This document shows positions 9,231-16,842 of a DNA stretch of 64,000 bases, in pieces. This DNA comes from UBA9655 sp963704475 (GTDB lineage: Bacteria > Pseudomonadota > Alphaproteobacteria > UBA9655): contig OY969900.1 in assembly GCA_963704475.1 (NCBI GenBank), forward strand, positions 434,001-498,000, read 5' to 3'. The position numbers and the translations under genes are program-made. Below the pieces are notes generated by a model that saw only the letters and a program-made list of their open reading frames with translations, was not told where the DNA came from and made no database searches. Numbering within the stretch: the stretch's first letter is position 1; each line of letters opens with the position of its first letter.

Positions 9231-9280
9231 AACTTGTTTCAACATCTCAGGTACAAGACCCGAATAAATTCGGGATGACA
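9231..9280. repeat. Palindromic repeat (TGTCAT...ATGACA type), copy 1
   Basis: Begins TGTCATGCTGAACTTGTTTC and ends AATTCGGGATGACA. The ends can pair (TGTCAT with ATGACA; CTGAACTTG partly with the region around AATTCGGG). It belongs to a family also present at 9419-9497 and 43747-43806, and in partial form inside trmB. It lies in the divergent rpiB-trhO intergenic region. Confidence 0.75.
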
Positions 9281-9418
9281 GATGGGGGCTAGAGCCCCTT
9301 AAATAGTAGGCCAAGTCGTTCTTAGAAATTACTCCAAAAACTAAGAAGAGAGCTTAGCCATGGAATATAATACCACGAGCTTGATCTTTTTGCATCGATG
9401 AATTTTGTAAGTGCCAAT

Positions 9419-9497
9419 TGTCATCCTGAACTTGTTTCAGGATCTTGTGACGATGAGCTTCCAGGGCATAGGGTCCCGAAACAAGTTCGGGATGACA
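9419..9497. repeat. Palindromic repeat, copy 2
   Basis: Starts TGTCATCCTGAACTTGTTTC and ends GAAACAAGTTCGGGATGACA. These 20-nt arms are inverted copies with one difference and would fold into a strong hairpin. The rest of the 9191-9579 gap shows no gene or RNA that I can identify. Confidence 0.8.
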
Positions 9498-9579
9498 CTT
9501 CCTCATGACCCTTTTTTTTCCCATGCGAACAGATTATAGTCATTTCTAATATGTCAATCAGTAAAGGCTATCCCGTCCA

Positions 9580-10488
9580 ATGCAAAATCATATCATAGTT
9601 GCTGCTCTCTATCAATTTACGCCTCTAAGCAATGTGCAAGAGCTTCAAACACACTTAAAAATCCTGTGCCAAGATCATGGGATTAAGGGGACCCTTCTGC
9701 TTGCTTATGAGGGCATTAACGGAACCGTTGCGGGCTCGAGAGAGGCTATTGATCACTTAAAGGTTTTCTTGGAAACGCGCTTTAATGCCTTAGAATACAA
9801 AGAATCCTGGGCGGAAGAGATGCCCTTTCTTCGCATGAAAGTCCGCATAAAGAAAGAAATTGTGACTTTGGGTGTTGAAGGGATTGATCCCCTACAAGCT
9901 GTTGGGACATACGTGGATCCCCAAGACTGGAATGCGCTTATTTCCAATCCCGATGTCCTTCTTCTCGATACGCGGAATACCTATGAAGTTGAGGTGGGTA
10001 CTTTCCAAGGCGCCACAGATCCCAAAACACAGTCTTTCACAGAATTTCCTGACTTTGTTAAGTCACTGAATAAACCTCGAAAAGTGGCGATGTTTTGCAC
10101 AGGAGGCATTCGGTGCGAAAAAGCCTCCTCTTATATGCTCTCCCAAGGCTTTGAAGAAGTTTATCATTTAAAAGGCGGTATTTTAAAATATCTTGAAACA
10201 GTCCCTCCCGAAGAAAGCCTCTGGCAAGGCGATTGCTTTGTCTTTGATGGGCGCGTTGCGGTCTCTCATGGCCTTAACAAGGGTCACTATGAGATCTGCC
10301 ATGGGTGTCGGTATCCCATCTCTAAAGCAGATACGACGTCCCCGCTGTATGAGCGCGGCGTTTCATGTCCACGGTGTTATCACTCTTTAACACCTCAAAA
10401 AAAACAAGCAGCTCGCCAACGACAACATCAGGAAGACCTTGCAAAACAACGCGGATACAAACACATCGGCGCTGAGATGAGGAAATGA
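9580..10488 (+). CDS. trhO: tRNA U34 hydroxylase TrhO (YceA-type rhodanese protein)
   Basis: 302 residues with the full TrhO layout: an N-terminal acylphosphatase-like region, a rhodanese domain (LLDTRNTYEVEVGTF) with active-site loop MFCTGGIRCEKAS, and a C-terminal cysteine-bearing tail (CHGCRYPI ... CPRCYHSL). TrhO makes 5-hydroxyuridine at the wobble position of several tRNAs, using prephenate-independent oxygen chemistry. The start ATG at 9580 follows a repeat-bearing intergenic region and no close operon partner is visible. Confidence 0.93.
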   Translation: MQNHIIVAALYQFTPLSNVQELQTHLKILCQDHGIKGTLLLAYEGINGTVAGSREAIDHLKVFLETRFNALEYKESWAEEMPFLRMKVRIKKEIVTLGVEGIDPLQAVGTYVDPQDWNALISNPDVLLLDTRNTYEVEVGTFQGATDPKTQSFTEFPDFVKSLNKPRKVAMFCTGGIRCEKASSYMLSQGFEEVYHLKGGILKYLETVPPEESLWQGDCFVFDGRVAVSHGLNKGHYEICHGCRYPISKADTTSPLYERGVSCPRCYHSLTPQKKQAARQRQHQEDLAKQRGYKHIGAEMRK

Positions 10489-10506
10489 TAATAATGTGCC
10501 CACCTT

Positions 10507-10645
10507 GTCATTCCGCCTCTCCTGAGTGTAATCGCCGCGAAAGCGGGGATCCAGGAGCTAAGATACGAATGCTTGTCTATGGATCCTCGATGTAGAAGTT
10601 CTAAAATTTGCTTTGCAAATTAAGGACTTCTAGCTAGAGGATGAC
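10507..10645. repeat. Palindromic repeat element with TGTCATTCC and GGATGACA ends
   Basis: The trhO-ABC transporter gap begins with TTGTCATTCCGCC and later has AGAGGATGACAAG, which form inverted ends. Inside are shorter complementary stretches such as CCGCGAAAGCGGGG and GAAGTTCTAAAATTTG with its partner CAAATTAAGGACTTC. It looks like another member of the genome's dispersed palindromic repeats. The remaining 10646-10805 is AT-rich and holds the promoter side of the next gene. Confidence 0.6.
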
Positions 10646-10805
10646 AAGAGGGAAAGATAACAAAGAGAAGAATGATGTCCGGGAAATAACATTACAACCT
10701 CTTCTATTTAATATTTTTTTATTAAATTAAATTATTCTCTTGCAAAAAAGACTATATTTTACTACATATTAAACATGTCAAAATATGGTAAGGAGTACCC
10801 CCCTC

Positions 10806-12500
10806 ATGAACCTCACGTTTTTTCGATCTGTTTGGACCCATCTTATTCGCCCCTATTGGACATCAGAAGAGAAGTGGACTGCGTTGGGGCTTTTGGGAGG
10901 TCACCTTATCCTCATGGGCTTTTTTATTGGGGCCTCCGTCTATTTAAATTACTGGAACAATGACTTTATTACAGCCCTCCAAGAATTAAACACACAAGCT
11001 TTCTTTAAATTATTAGGTATTTTTTCCCTTTTAGCAAGCTGTGCGATTCTCTGTTTTATTTTTAAAATCTACATGTTGCAAACATTAGAAATTCGCTGGC
11101 GCGGATGGATGACCAAGCACTTTGTTGAGGTGTGGACAAAGGACAAACGATATTATGCACTTCAACTGACCGGGAATGGGACGGATAACCCTGACCAACG
11201 TATCGCGGATGATACTCATCAATTTATTAGTACGACTCTTGGTCTGGGGTTAGGAATGTTCCAACAAGTCGTCACCCTGGTATCCTTTTTAAGCATTTTA
11301 TGGGCTCTATCAGGAACTCTTCATATTCCTTTGGGGAATTTCACCCTTTCCATCCCCGGATACATGTGTTGGGGGGCCTTCATTTATGCCATAGGCGGGA
11401 CCTTTGTTTCTTATTATTTGGGCCGTCCTCTTATTCGACTTAACTATGAACAGGAAAAGCGAGAAGCTAATTTTCGCTATAGCCTCATCCGATTTCGGGA
11501 AAATGTAGAGGGGGTTGCACTGTATAAGGGAGAAGATCTAGAGAAGAATATCTTCAATACGCGTCTTAATCAGATTATTGATAACGTTAAGATGACGATT
11601 AAACGTGCTTTTGTCATTAATTTCTGGGTTGGTTCTTACGGTCAAGTTAATGCCATTTTCCCAATGCTCCTTGCAGCCCCTCGGCTTTTTGCAAAAGGAA
11701 TTACCTTTGGGGGCTTCATGCAAACTTTAAAGGCTTTTGAGCATGTCAGTCATGCCCTTTCCTTTATTGTTGACAATTACCCAAGTATCGCGAGCTGGCA
11801 AGCAACGACGAATCGTTTACTCGAATTTAAAGTAAGCATGGAAAATCTTCCTTCTTCTCCCCTTTCACACATCACGCACGGGGAAGAAAAAATCCATGTA
11901 AACTGTGATCATATTAGCCTTCCTTATGGACCTGTTTTAAAAGAGGACCTCAGCTTTACCTTTGATTCTGGAGAAGATGTGCTCATCACCGGCCCCACAG
12001 GGATAGGAAAAAGCACCCTCATCCGCGTAATTGCAGGATTGTGGCCTTACGGAAAAGGGGAGGTAAAAATACCCTCTTCCTCATGCCTCTTTTTGCCTCA
12101 AAAACCTTATATGCCGTTAGGAAGTCTTGAGGAAATCTTACTTTACCCCTCATCCAAGGCGTCACGTACTGAACTTCAAAGGGTTCTAGACGCTGTAGAT
12201 CTTGGCCGACTTAAAACACGCTTCGATGAAGTCAATGACTGGGCTCGGGTTTTATCCTTAGGCGAACAGCAACGTATTGGCATTGCCCGCGCCCTTCTCG
12301 CAAAGCCCCAGTGGCTCTTTATGGATGAAGCGACCTCCTCCATGGATGAGGCCTCTGAAGCCCAACTCTATCGTCTTTTAAGAAAGAATTTGCCGGGTGC
12401 CACCTTTATTTCCGTCGGTCACCGCGAAAGCTTAAAAGTGCTCCATGATCGAGAGATTTGGTTGGGAGCCCCTCTCCCCCTAGAGAAGGCGGTGGCGTGA
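10806..12500 (+). CDS. ABC transporter with fused membrane and ATPase domains (SbmA/BacA-YddA type)
   Basis: A half-transporter of 564 residues. The N-terminal ~340 residues carry about six membrane helices with the SbmA/BacA-like sequence around LNYWNNDFITALQELN. The C-terminal ATPase has Walker A GPTGIGKSTLI, signature LSLGEQQRIGIARALL and Walker B WLFMDEATSSMDE, with the switch His in SVGHRES. Relatives move peptides, cobalamin or very-long-chain fatty acids; the substrate here is unknown. I chose the ATG at 10806 because AAGGAG lies about 10 nt upstream; a longer frame would start at 10785, inside which the ribosome-binding site would fall. Confidence 0.9.
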   Translation: MNLTFFRSVWTHLIRPYWTSEEKWTALGLLGGHLILMGFFIGASVYLNYWNNDFITALQELNTQAFFKLLGIFSLLASCAILCFIFKIYMLQTLEIRWRGWMTKHFVEVWTKDKRYYALQLTGNGTDNPDQRIADDTHQFISTTLGLGLGMFQQVVTLVSFLSILWALSGTLHIPLGNFTLSIPGYMCWGAFIYAIGGTFVSYYLGRPLIRLNYEQEKREANFRYSLIRFRENVEGVALYKGEDLEKNIFNTRLNQIIDNVKMTIKRAFVINFWVGSYGQVNAIFPMLLAAPRLFAKGITFGGFMQTLKAFEHVSHALSFIVDNYPSIASWQATTNRLLEFKVSMENLPSSPLSHITHGEEKIHVNCDHISLPYGPVLKEDLSFTFDSGEDVLITGPTGIGKSTLIRVIAGLWPYGKGEVKIPSSSCLFLPQKPYMPLGSLEEILLYPSSKASRTELQRVLDAVDLGRLKTRFDEVNDWARVLSLGEQQRIGIARALLAKPQWLFMDEATSSMDEASEAQLYRLLRKNLPGATFISVGHRESLKVLHDREIWLGAPLPLEKAVA

Positions 12501-12524
12501 GGAAGAATTTGCTATCTAAAAAAA

Positions 12525-12578
12525 GCATACCTGCTATGCAAAAATTATATTTGCAATCCGAGGTATAAGCGCTATATT
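12525..12578 (+). promoter_or_regulatory. Promoter with palindromic site upstream of secreted paralogue 1
   Basis: A 15-nt palindrome GCATACCTGCTATGC (12525-12539) stands 11 nt before a -35-like TTGCAA (12551-12556); a 16-nt spacer leads to -10 TATATT (12573-12578). The same arrangement recurs before the next gene at 13421, so it looks like a shared operator/activator site. The promoter assignment is inference. Confidence 0.55.
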
Positions 12579-12614
12579 GAGTCTATAGTAATAGGTTAAT
12601 AAATGGTTAATGAT

Positions 12615-13397
12615 ATGAAAAGTTCAATTTTTCTTAAACCGTTGTTGGTTTCTGTATCAGTCTTCGCGGTTATTGCGAATGGCAGTCTTCACGCTGGTGG
12701 TTCTCAAGCCCATTGGGGTTATGATGACGAAAGCGGAACAGCTTTTACCGCAAGGCCAGCTACCTCAGAAGTTCAACCTCCACTACCACCTGGGGAGAAC
12801 AGCTCCACTGCAACCATTTCTGTAGAGAAAGCAGGAGCCTTTACCGCAGGGCGAGCTACCCCAGAAGTTCAAGCTCCACTACCACTTGAGGGGAACAGCT
12901 CCACTGCAACCATTTCTGCAGAGAAAGCAGGAGCCTTTACCGTAAGTCCAGCTACCCCAGAAGTTCAAGCTCCACTACCACCTTCAGGTGTGAGTTCTTT
13001 ATCTCCCACCGTTCCAGATTTAGGCAGAGAGCTCGTTGCTCCAGGTGATTCAAGAGGTAGGTTCTCTAATCTTGTTGAAGATCTTGTTGAAGAAGAAGAT
13101 AGTGGAACTGGAAATGCAACGCCCTATCGCTCCCAGAGAGATCATGACCTTGCTACTCTTGTTGCTGGTCTTGTATTTTATTTCTTCATGCCGCCAGAGC
13201 CAGCGCCCTACACAGATGACGATTATCCATTTACTAGGTCAGTTGTACGCTCTGTTGCCTTCAATACATATAATATTGTAGCTTCTGCAGTTGACGTTGG
13301 AAGTTACGTTACTAATACCGCACGGTCACTTGCAAGCTCAGTTCTCACCTCAGCAAGCTCTGCGTTCAGCCGTCTAGGCGGATGGTTTACTAGATAA
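12615..13397 (+). CDS. Secreted repeat protein, paralogue 1, unknown function
   Basis: 260 residues with a signal peptide (LLVSVSVFAVIANGSLHAGG). Residues about 40-125 hold three imperfect repeats of roughly 34 residues rich in Pro, Ala and Thr, each with a PEVQAPLP-like core and the linker NSSTATIS. The second half is hydrophobic near FYFFMPPEPAPYT, then has a Ser/Ala-rich C-terminus ending FSRLGGWFTR. No known domain was recognised. The ATG at 12615 aligns with the start of the paralogue at 13516; a longer in-frame start at 12603 lies inside the conserved leader. The two genes share upstream DNA and signal peptide. Confidence 0.75.
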   Translation: MKSSIFLKPLLVSVSVFAVIANGSLHAGGSQAHWGYDDESGTAFTARPATSEVQPPLPPGENSSTATISVEKAGAFTAGRATPEVQAPLPLEGNSSTATISAEKAGAFTVSPATPEVQAPLPPSGVSSLSPTVPDLGRELVAPGDSRGRFSNLVEDLVEEEDSGTGNATPYRSQRDHDLATLVAGLVFYFFMPPEPAPYTDDDYPFTRSVVRSVAFNTYNIVASAVDVGSYVTNTARSLASSVLTSASSAFSRLGGWFTR

Positions 13398-13420
13398 GAC
13401 GACACTGATATCTAAAAAAC

Positions 13421-13474
13421 GCATACCTGATATGCAGAAATTATATTTGCAATTCTGGGCATGCACACTACATC
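13421..13474 (+). promoter_or_regulatory. Promoter with palindromic site upstream of secreted paralogue 2
   Basis: Duplicates the site upstream of the previous gene: palindrome GCATACCTGATATGC (13421-13435), -35-like TTGCAA (13447-13452), a 16-nt spacer and -10-like TACATC (13469-13474). The shared leader GGTTAATAAA and GGTTAATG directly precedes the start codons in both. Confidence 0.55.
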
Positions 13475-13515
13475 AAGTGTATAGTAATAGTACTGGTTAA
13501 TAAAAGGTTAATGTT

Positions 13516-14493
13516 ATGAATATGATTAAATTTTCAAAATTAAGTAAGGCGTTGTTGGTTTCTGCGTCACTGTTAGGAGTTCTTGCAAACGGTAGTTTGC
13601 AGGCTGGTCTTGGGTTGCCGGGGGAGGAGGACCCTATAGTACTTGATAGAAAATCCACACCTGCACGTCCACCTAATTCACTTACAGCAGGTCTTCCTGT
13701 TGCAGGTGATGATGATGGGTCACTTGTTGCAGCAGGTCTTCCTGTAGCACCTAGTGCTCCTGGGGCTCCTGATGAACAGGCTAGTTTACCAACTCCAGGT
13801 CAGTCAGCTTCTAATCAAGTTCCACTCGCATCTGACGAATCTGGTGACGAGCCTCTAACCGTACCCACTATTGTCGCTAGAGCTTTCGATTCTTTTGTTG
13901 ATGCCGCAGGGGTTTGCGTAAGCTTTTTAGTTGACGTTACCGCTGATGCCGGTGAGGCAGCTGTATGTTCTGCCACGCGTAATATAGAGGACGGTGCAAG
14001 CTCTCTTGCTAGCTGGGGAGCAGACAATCTAAAGAAAGCTACCTTTCATGTTTCAACTGCTGCTAAGAAAATCATACAAGAAGCGGTGGCATATCCATTT
14101 GAAGATGGTAGTGCCGCACCCGTTCTTGCCGTCATCGACCAGGTTTTTGACTCTGCACAGCAGACCACAACCGCTTGTTTTGATGGTTCTGTTACCCTCC
14201 TAGGAACAGTTGCACGCCCTACGGTGAGTGCTATAAAGGCCGGCACAGGCAGTGCTTTCCACTGGGGAGTAGGCAATCTAAAGACACTTACCTGGCACGT
14301 TTCAAATGCTGCTAAGAATCATATCAAAACAATGGCACGCTCTGCATACGATGCAGTGGTACCCCCTGCATATGAGGCAGTGGTACCCCCTGTATATGAG
14401 GCAGTGGCACACGTTACAAGCGATGCTTATCTAAAAATAAAAGAAGCCAGCAACTCTGCTTTAAACCATTTCGCCCGATTGACGGGTAGATAA
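13516..14493 (+). CDS. Secreted protein, paralogue 2, unknown function
   Basis: 325 residues with signal peptide KALLVSASLLGVLANGSLQA, nearly identical in design to paralogue 1. A Pro/Ala/Gly-rich low-complexity part (about 35-110) is followed by two related modules of about 80 residues, each containing a SxASWGxxNLKK(A)TxHVS(N/T)AAKK-like core (first near residue 160, second near 255). A short tandem AYEAVVPP-type repeat comes near residue 280. The likely mature protein is amphipathic and helix-forming. It ends in a strong terminator. Function is unknown; export outside the cytoplasm is inferred. Confidence 0.8.
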   Translation: MNMIKFSKLSKALLVSASLLGVLANGSLQAGLGLPGEEDPIVLDRKSTPARPPNSLTAGLPVAGDDDGSLVAAGLPVAPSAPGAPDEQASLPTPGQSASNQVPLASDESGDEPLTVPTIVARAFDSFVDAAGVCVSFLVDVTADAGEAAVCSATRNIEDGASSLASWGADNLKKATFHVSTAAKKIIQEAVAYPFEDGSAAPVLAVIDQVFDSAQQTTTACFDGSVTLLGTVARPTVSAIKAGTGSAFHWGVGNLKTLTWHVSNAAKNHIKTMARSAYDAVVPPAYEAVVPPVYEAVAHVTSDAYLKIKEASNSALNHFARLTGR

Positions 14494-14520
14494 GACTAAC
14501 ACAGCTTAAAAATTGACAAA

Positions 14521-14548
14521 AAAGGCAGCCAGACGCTGCCTTTTTTTG
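14521..14548. terminator. Rho-independent terminator after the secreted paralogues
   Basis: AAAGGCAGC, loop CAGAC, GCTGCC followed by TTTTTTT. The A run upstream makes it able to serve the convergent EVE gene too. Confidence 0.9.
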
Positions 14549-14565
14549 TGCGTATAACTTAGGAT

Positions 14566-14970
14566 CTAAGAGTTCAGATCAACCAAAATCTTCCAAGCGA
14601 TATCATCGATCGGCATCACTGAAAGGCGGGGTTGGCGCACAAGGGCAAGGGCGTGAAGACGAGGGTCGCCCTTAATTTCAGCCAAGGTAATGGGGCGATT
14701 CAAAGGCTTTACTGTTTTAACATCTACCATCCCAAACCGCCCGGAAAGATCTGTAGGGTCTGGGTAATAAGGCTTTATCACCTCTACAATCCCCTTAATT
14801 TGGCGATCATTTCCTGAGTGATAAAAGAGAGCAAGTTCTCCTTTTTTCATGGCTTTTAAATTATTCCGTGCTTGATAATTACGCACGCCTTCCCAAGACG
14901 TCACACCATGTTTGACTTGATCGTCCCACGACCAGACGTGAGGTTCTGTTTTTATAAGCCAATAAGCCAC
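14566..14970 (-). CDS. EVE-domain protein
   Basis: 134 residues, the length of a stand-alone EVE domain. The family signature is clear: MAYWLIKTEPHVWSWDD, WEGVRNYQARNNLK, KGELALFYHSGND and GIVEVIKPYYPDPTD. EVE is a PUA-like fold thought to bind modified bases in DNA or RNA. The gene lies 4 bp downstream of gpsA on the same strand and probably shares its transcript with trmB-gpsA. Confidence 0.93.
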   Translation of the reverse strand: MAYWLIKTEPHVWSWDDQVKHGVTSWEGVRNYQARNNLKAMKKGELALFYHSGNDRQIKGIVEVIKPYYPDPTDLSGRFGMVDVKTVKPLNRPITLAEIKGDPRLHALALVRQPRLSVMPIDDIAWKILVDLNS

Positions 14971-14974
14971 GCGG

Positions 14975-15880
14975 TCAGCCCTTTCCGTTCAGGATTGTTT
15001 CAATGAATGTCTCCACAGTGCCTTCTTTATTGAGAAGATGATCCATGGCAAAAGTCAGGGGCATATCAATGTGATATTTTTGGGCTAATGTAATCGCTCC
15101 CGAAACCGTATGCACCCCCTCTGTTAAGGTCTTTTTTTGTGCCAAAAGATCTTTTAAAGGCGTGCCCCGACCCAACGCAAAACCAAATGATTTATTTCGT
15201 GATTGAGCACTGAAAGAGGTCAACGTAATGTCCCCAACCCCGGAAAGTCCGAGAAAAGTCTCAAAACGAGCCCCCATCGCGCATCCAAGGCGTGCAATCT
15301 CTTCAAGCCCTTGAGAGAGCACAAGTGCTCGAGCGTTATCCCCAAGATCCCGTCCCTCAACAATGCCACAGGCAATGGCAATAATATTCTTCAACGCTCC
15401 CCCCACTTGGGTTCCAATGATGTCATTAGCGGCATAGACATGAAAACACTGACTATTTAACAAAATAGCTATTTTTTGACTTAAAGAAAGACCCTTCGCT
15501 GCTAGCACAACCGCGGTTGGATGCCCTTTTTCCACATCGTGTGCAAAACTAGGGCCCGACAGAACAAGAAGAGGATTTGCAGGAAAAAAATCTTGCACAA
15601 CCTCTGACATCAGGAGAGCTGATCCTTTTTCAATCCCCTTAGAGGCAATAACAAGAGGGGTATGAGGGTTTATGACCTCTTGGAATTTCTGGCAGACACT
15701 TCGCATCGCCTGCGCAGGAGGCACCAAAATAATGAGGTCAATACTGTCCTGAACAGCACTGTCATCCTGACACTTCTGAGGCCGAGTCGACCAGAGCGTC
15801 ACCTGACATCCTGCTCGGCCGGCACTCAGACCCAGGGCTGTTCCCCAAGCGCCTGTTCCTATGATTAAAACATGTGTCAC
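14975..15880 (-). CDS. gpsA: Glycerol-3-phosphate dehydrogenase [NAD(P)+]
   Basis: Makes sn-glycerol-3-phosphate for phospholipids. The 301-residue protein begins with the Rossmann motif IIGTGAWGTALGLSAG and carries the conserved GSALKNIIAIACGI-type region (GGALKNIIAIACG), LSGPSFAHDV and GLSGVGDITLT. It is somewhat shorter than the usual ~330. It overlaps the trmB stop by 4 bp, which suggests coupled expression. Confidence 0.95.
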   Translation of the reverse strand: MTHVLIIGTGAWGTALGLSAGRAGCQVTLWSTRPQKCQDDSAVQDSIDLIILVPPAQAMRSVCQKFQEVINPHTPLVIASKGIEKGSALLMSEVVQDFFPANPLLVLSGPSFAHDVEKGHPTAVVLAAKGLSLSQKIAILLNSQCFHVYAANDIIGTQVGGALKNIIAIACGIVEGRDLGDNARALVLSQGLEEIARLGCAMGARFETFLGLSGVGDITLTSFSAQSRNKSFGFALGRGTPLKDLLAQKKTLTEGVHTVSGAITLAQKYHIDMPLTFAMDHLLNKEGTVETFIETILNGKG

Positions 15881-16692
15881 TCTACTCTTCGCCTTTCAAG
15901 TTTCGGGGTCATTACCCTTCGGGTCTCGCCATTCGGGTGCCTACCCAGTTCCTCGATTTCTCGAGGACAAGCCTTGAAATCCTTTGAGTATGAATCCTGT
16001 GAATGACATTTCATGAATATCATATAAGCACATGCAGCTCCCTTGGCGAGTGCTTTTTGCTCGTACCGAGTGGACGGCCATCCAGAGGGGCGAGGAGCCC
16101 ATGTCTGGGCATCAGCAGAGGGAGGACCCAAGACTAAACATAAATCCGGATCATGATACAAGACGGCTTGAATTTGCTCTACATAAGACACGTCATCACT
16201 TGCAACGTACAAAAGGCCTCCTTCTTTAAGAGTGGGTAGCAACTTATCCATAAATTCATTAGAGATCAAACGACGCTTATGGTGTCTTTTTTTAGGCCAT
16301 GGATCGGGAAACAAAATAAAAACACGTGAAAAATAGGACTGCGGAATCATCTCCAAAAGAGCACGGACATCATCCGGCCATAGACGGACTCGAGGTGTAT
16401 CTTTGGGATCAAGATGAGCGAGAAGCTTAGCAATACCATTTACAAAAGGCTCACACCCGATCATATGAATGTCAGGGTTTGAAGCCAGTTGGGCAAGGAA
16501 ATGCTCCCCTCCCCCAAATCCAATCTCAAGCCACACGTCGCGGGCTCCCTCTTTGTCATCCTGAACTTGTTTGTCAGAAGGACAACCCGTAATGTTGACA
16601 GCCCCCAGCAACTCATCATAGGCCTTTTGAGAATGAACCTTGAGCTTTCGCGCTTTGCGCCGCCCAAAAGAAGGGATAAGGGTGGTGTTCAT
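15877..16692 (-). CDS. trmB: tRNA (guanine-N7-)-methyltransferase TrmB with two in-frame insertions
   Basis: Methylates G46 of tRNA. The catalytic fold is recognisable: WLEIGFGGGEHFLAQ (SAM loop), MIGCEPFVNGIAKLL, FILFPDPWPKKRHHKRR and the tail WPSTRYEQKALAKG. At 271 residues it is longer than usual. Extra residues before WLEIGFGGG (around SDKQVQDDKEGARD) come from a short palindrome starting TGTCATCCTGAAC, and about 35 residues after YMIFMK come from a second palindromic element. Both keep the reading frame, so function may be retained. The family normally ends near the YMIFMK position. Confidence 0.9.
   Translation of the reverse strand: MNTTLIPSFGRRKARKLKVHSQKAYDELLGAVNITGCPSDKQVQDDKEGARDVWLEIGFGGGEHFLAQLASNPDIHMIGCEPFVNGIAKLLAHLDPKDTPRVRLWPDDVRALLEMIPQSYFSRVFILFPDPWPKKRHHKRRLISNEFMDKLLPTLKEGGLLYVASDDVSYVEQIQAVLYHDPDLCLVLGPPSADAQTWAPRPSGWPSTRYEQKALAKGAACAYMIFMKCHSQDSYSKDFKACPREIEELGRHPNGETRRVMTPKLERRRVE
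15908..16007. repeat. 100-bp palindromic element encoding the TrmB C-terminal extension
   Basis: Bounded by GTCATTAC and GTGAATGAC, which are inverted. Internally CCTCGA and TCGAGG pair around a 4-nt loop, and further complementary blocks GGGTCTCGCC and GGGTGCC-type stretches occur. It is translated as the last part of TrmB (residues around KDFKACPREIEELGRHPNGE). This is like Rickettsia palindromic elements in behaviour, though the sequence relation is unknown. Confidence 0.6.
16553..16585. repeat. Short palindromic repeat fragment inside trmB
   Basis: TTGTCATCCTGAACTTGTTT is the start of the repeat seen at 9419 and is followed by GTCAGAAGGACAA, closing with an inverted TTGTC/GACAA end. It lies in the trmB coding region just before the SAM-binding motif and keeps the frame. 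Confidence 0.6.
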
Positions 16693-16842
16693 TGATTATA
16701 TCCGGGGTGATTGAATGCAAACAGAAATATTCTCTGTACTTGCATTCAACCGCCCTCCCCTTATCATCAAAATTCATCATGTTAAGTTACCAAAAAATGT
16801 GTATGATGCAAAGCGCTTTTGAAGGTTAAGGAATTTCTTTTC

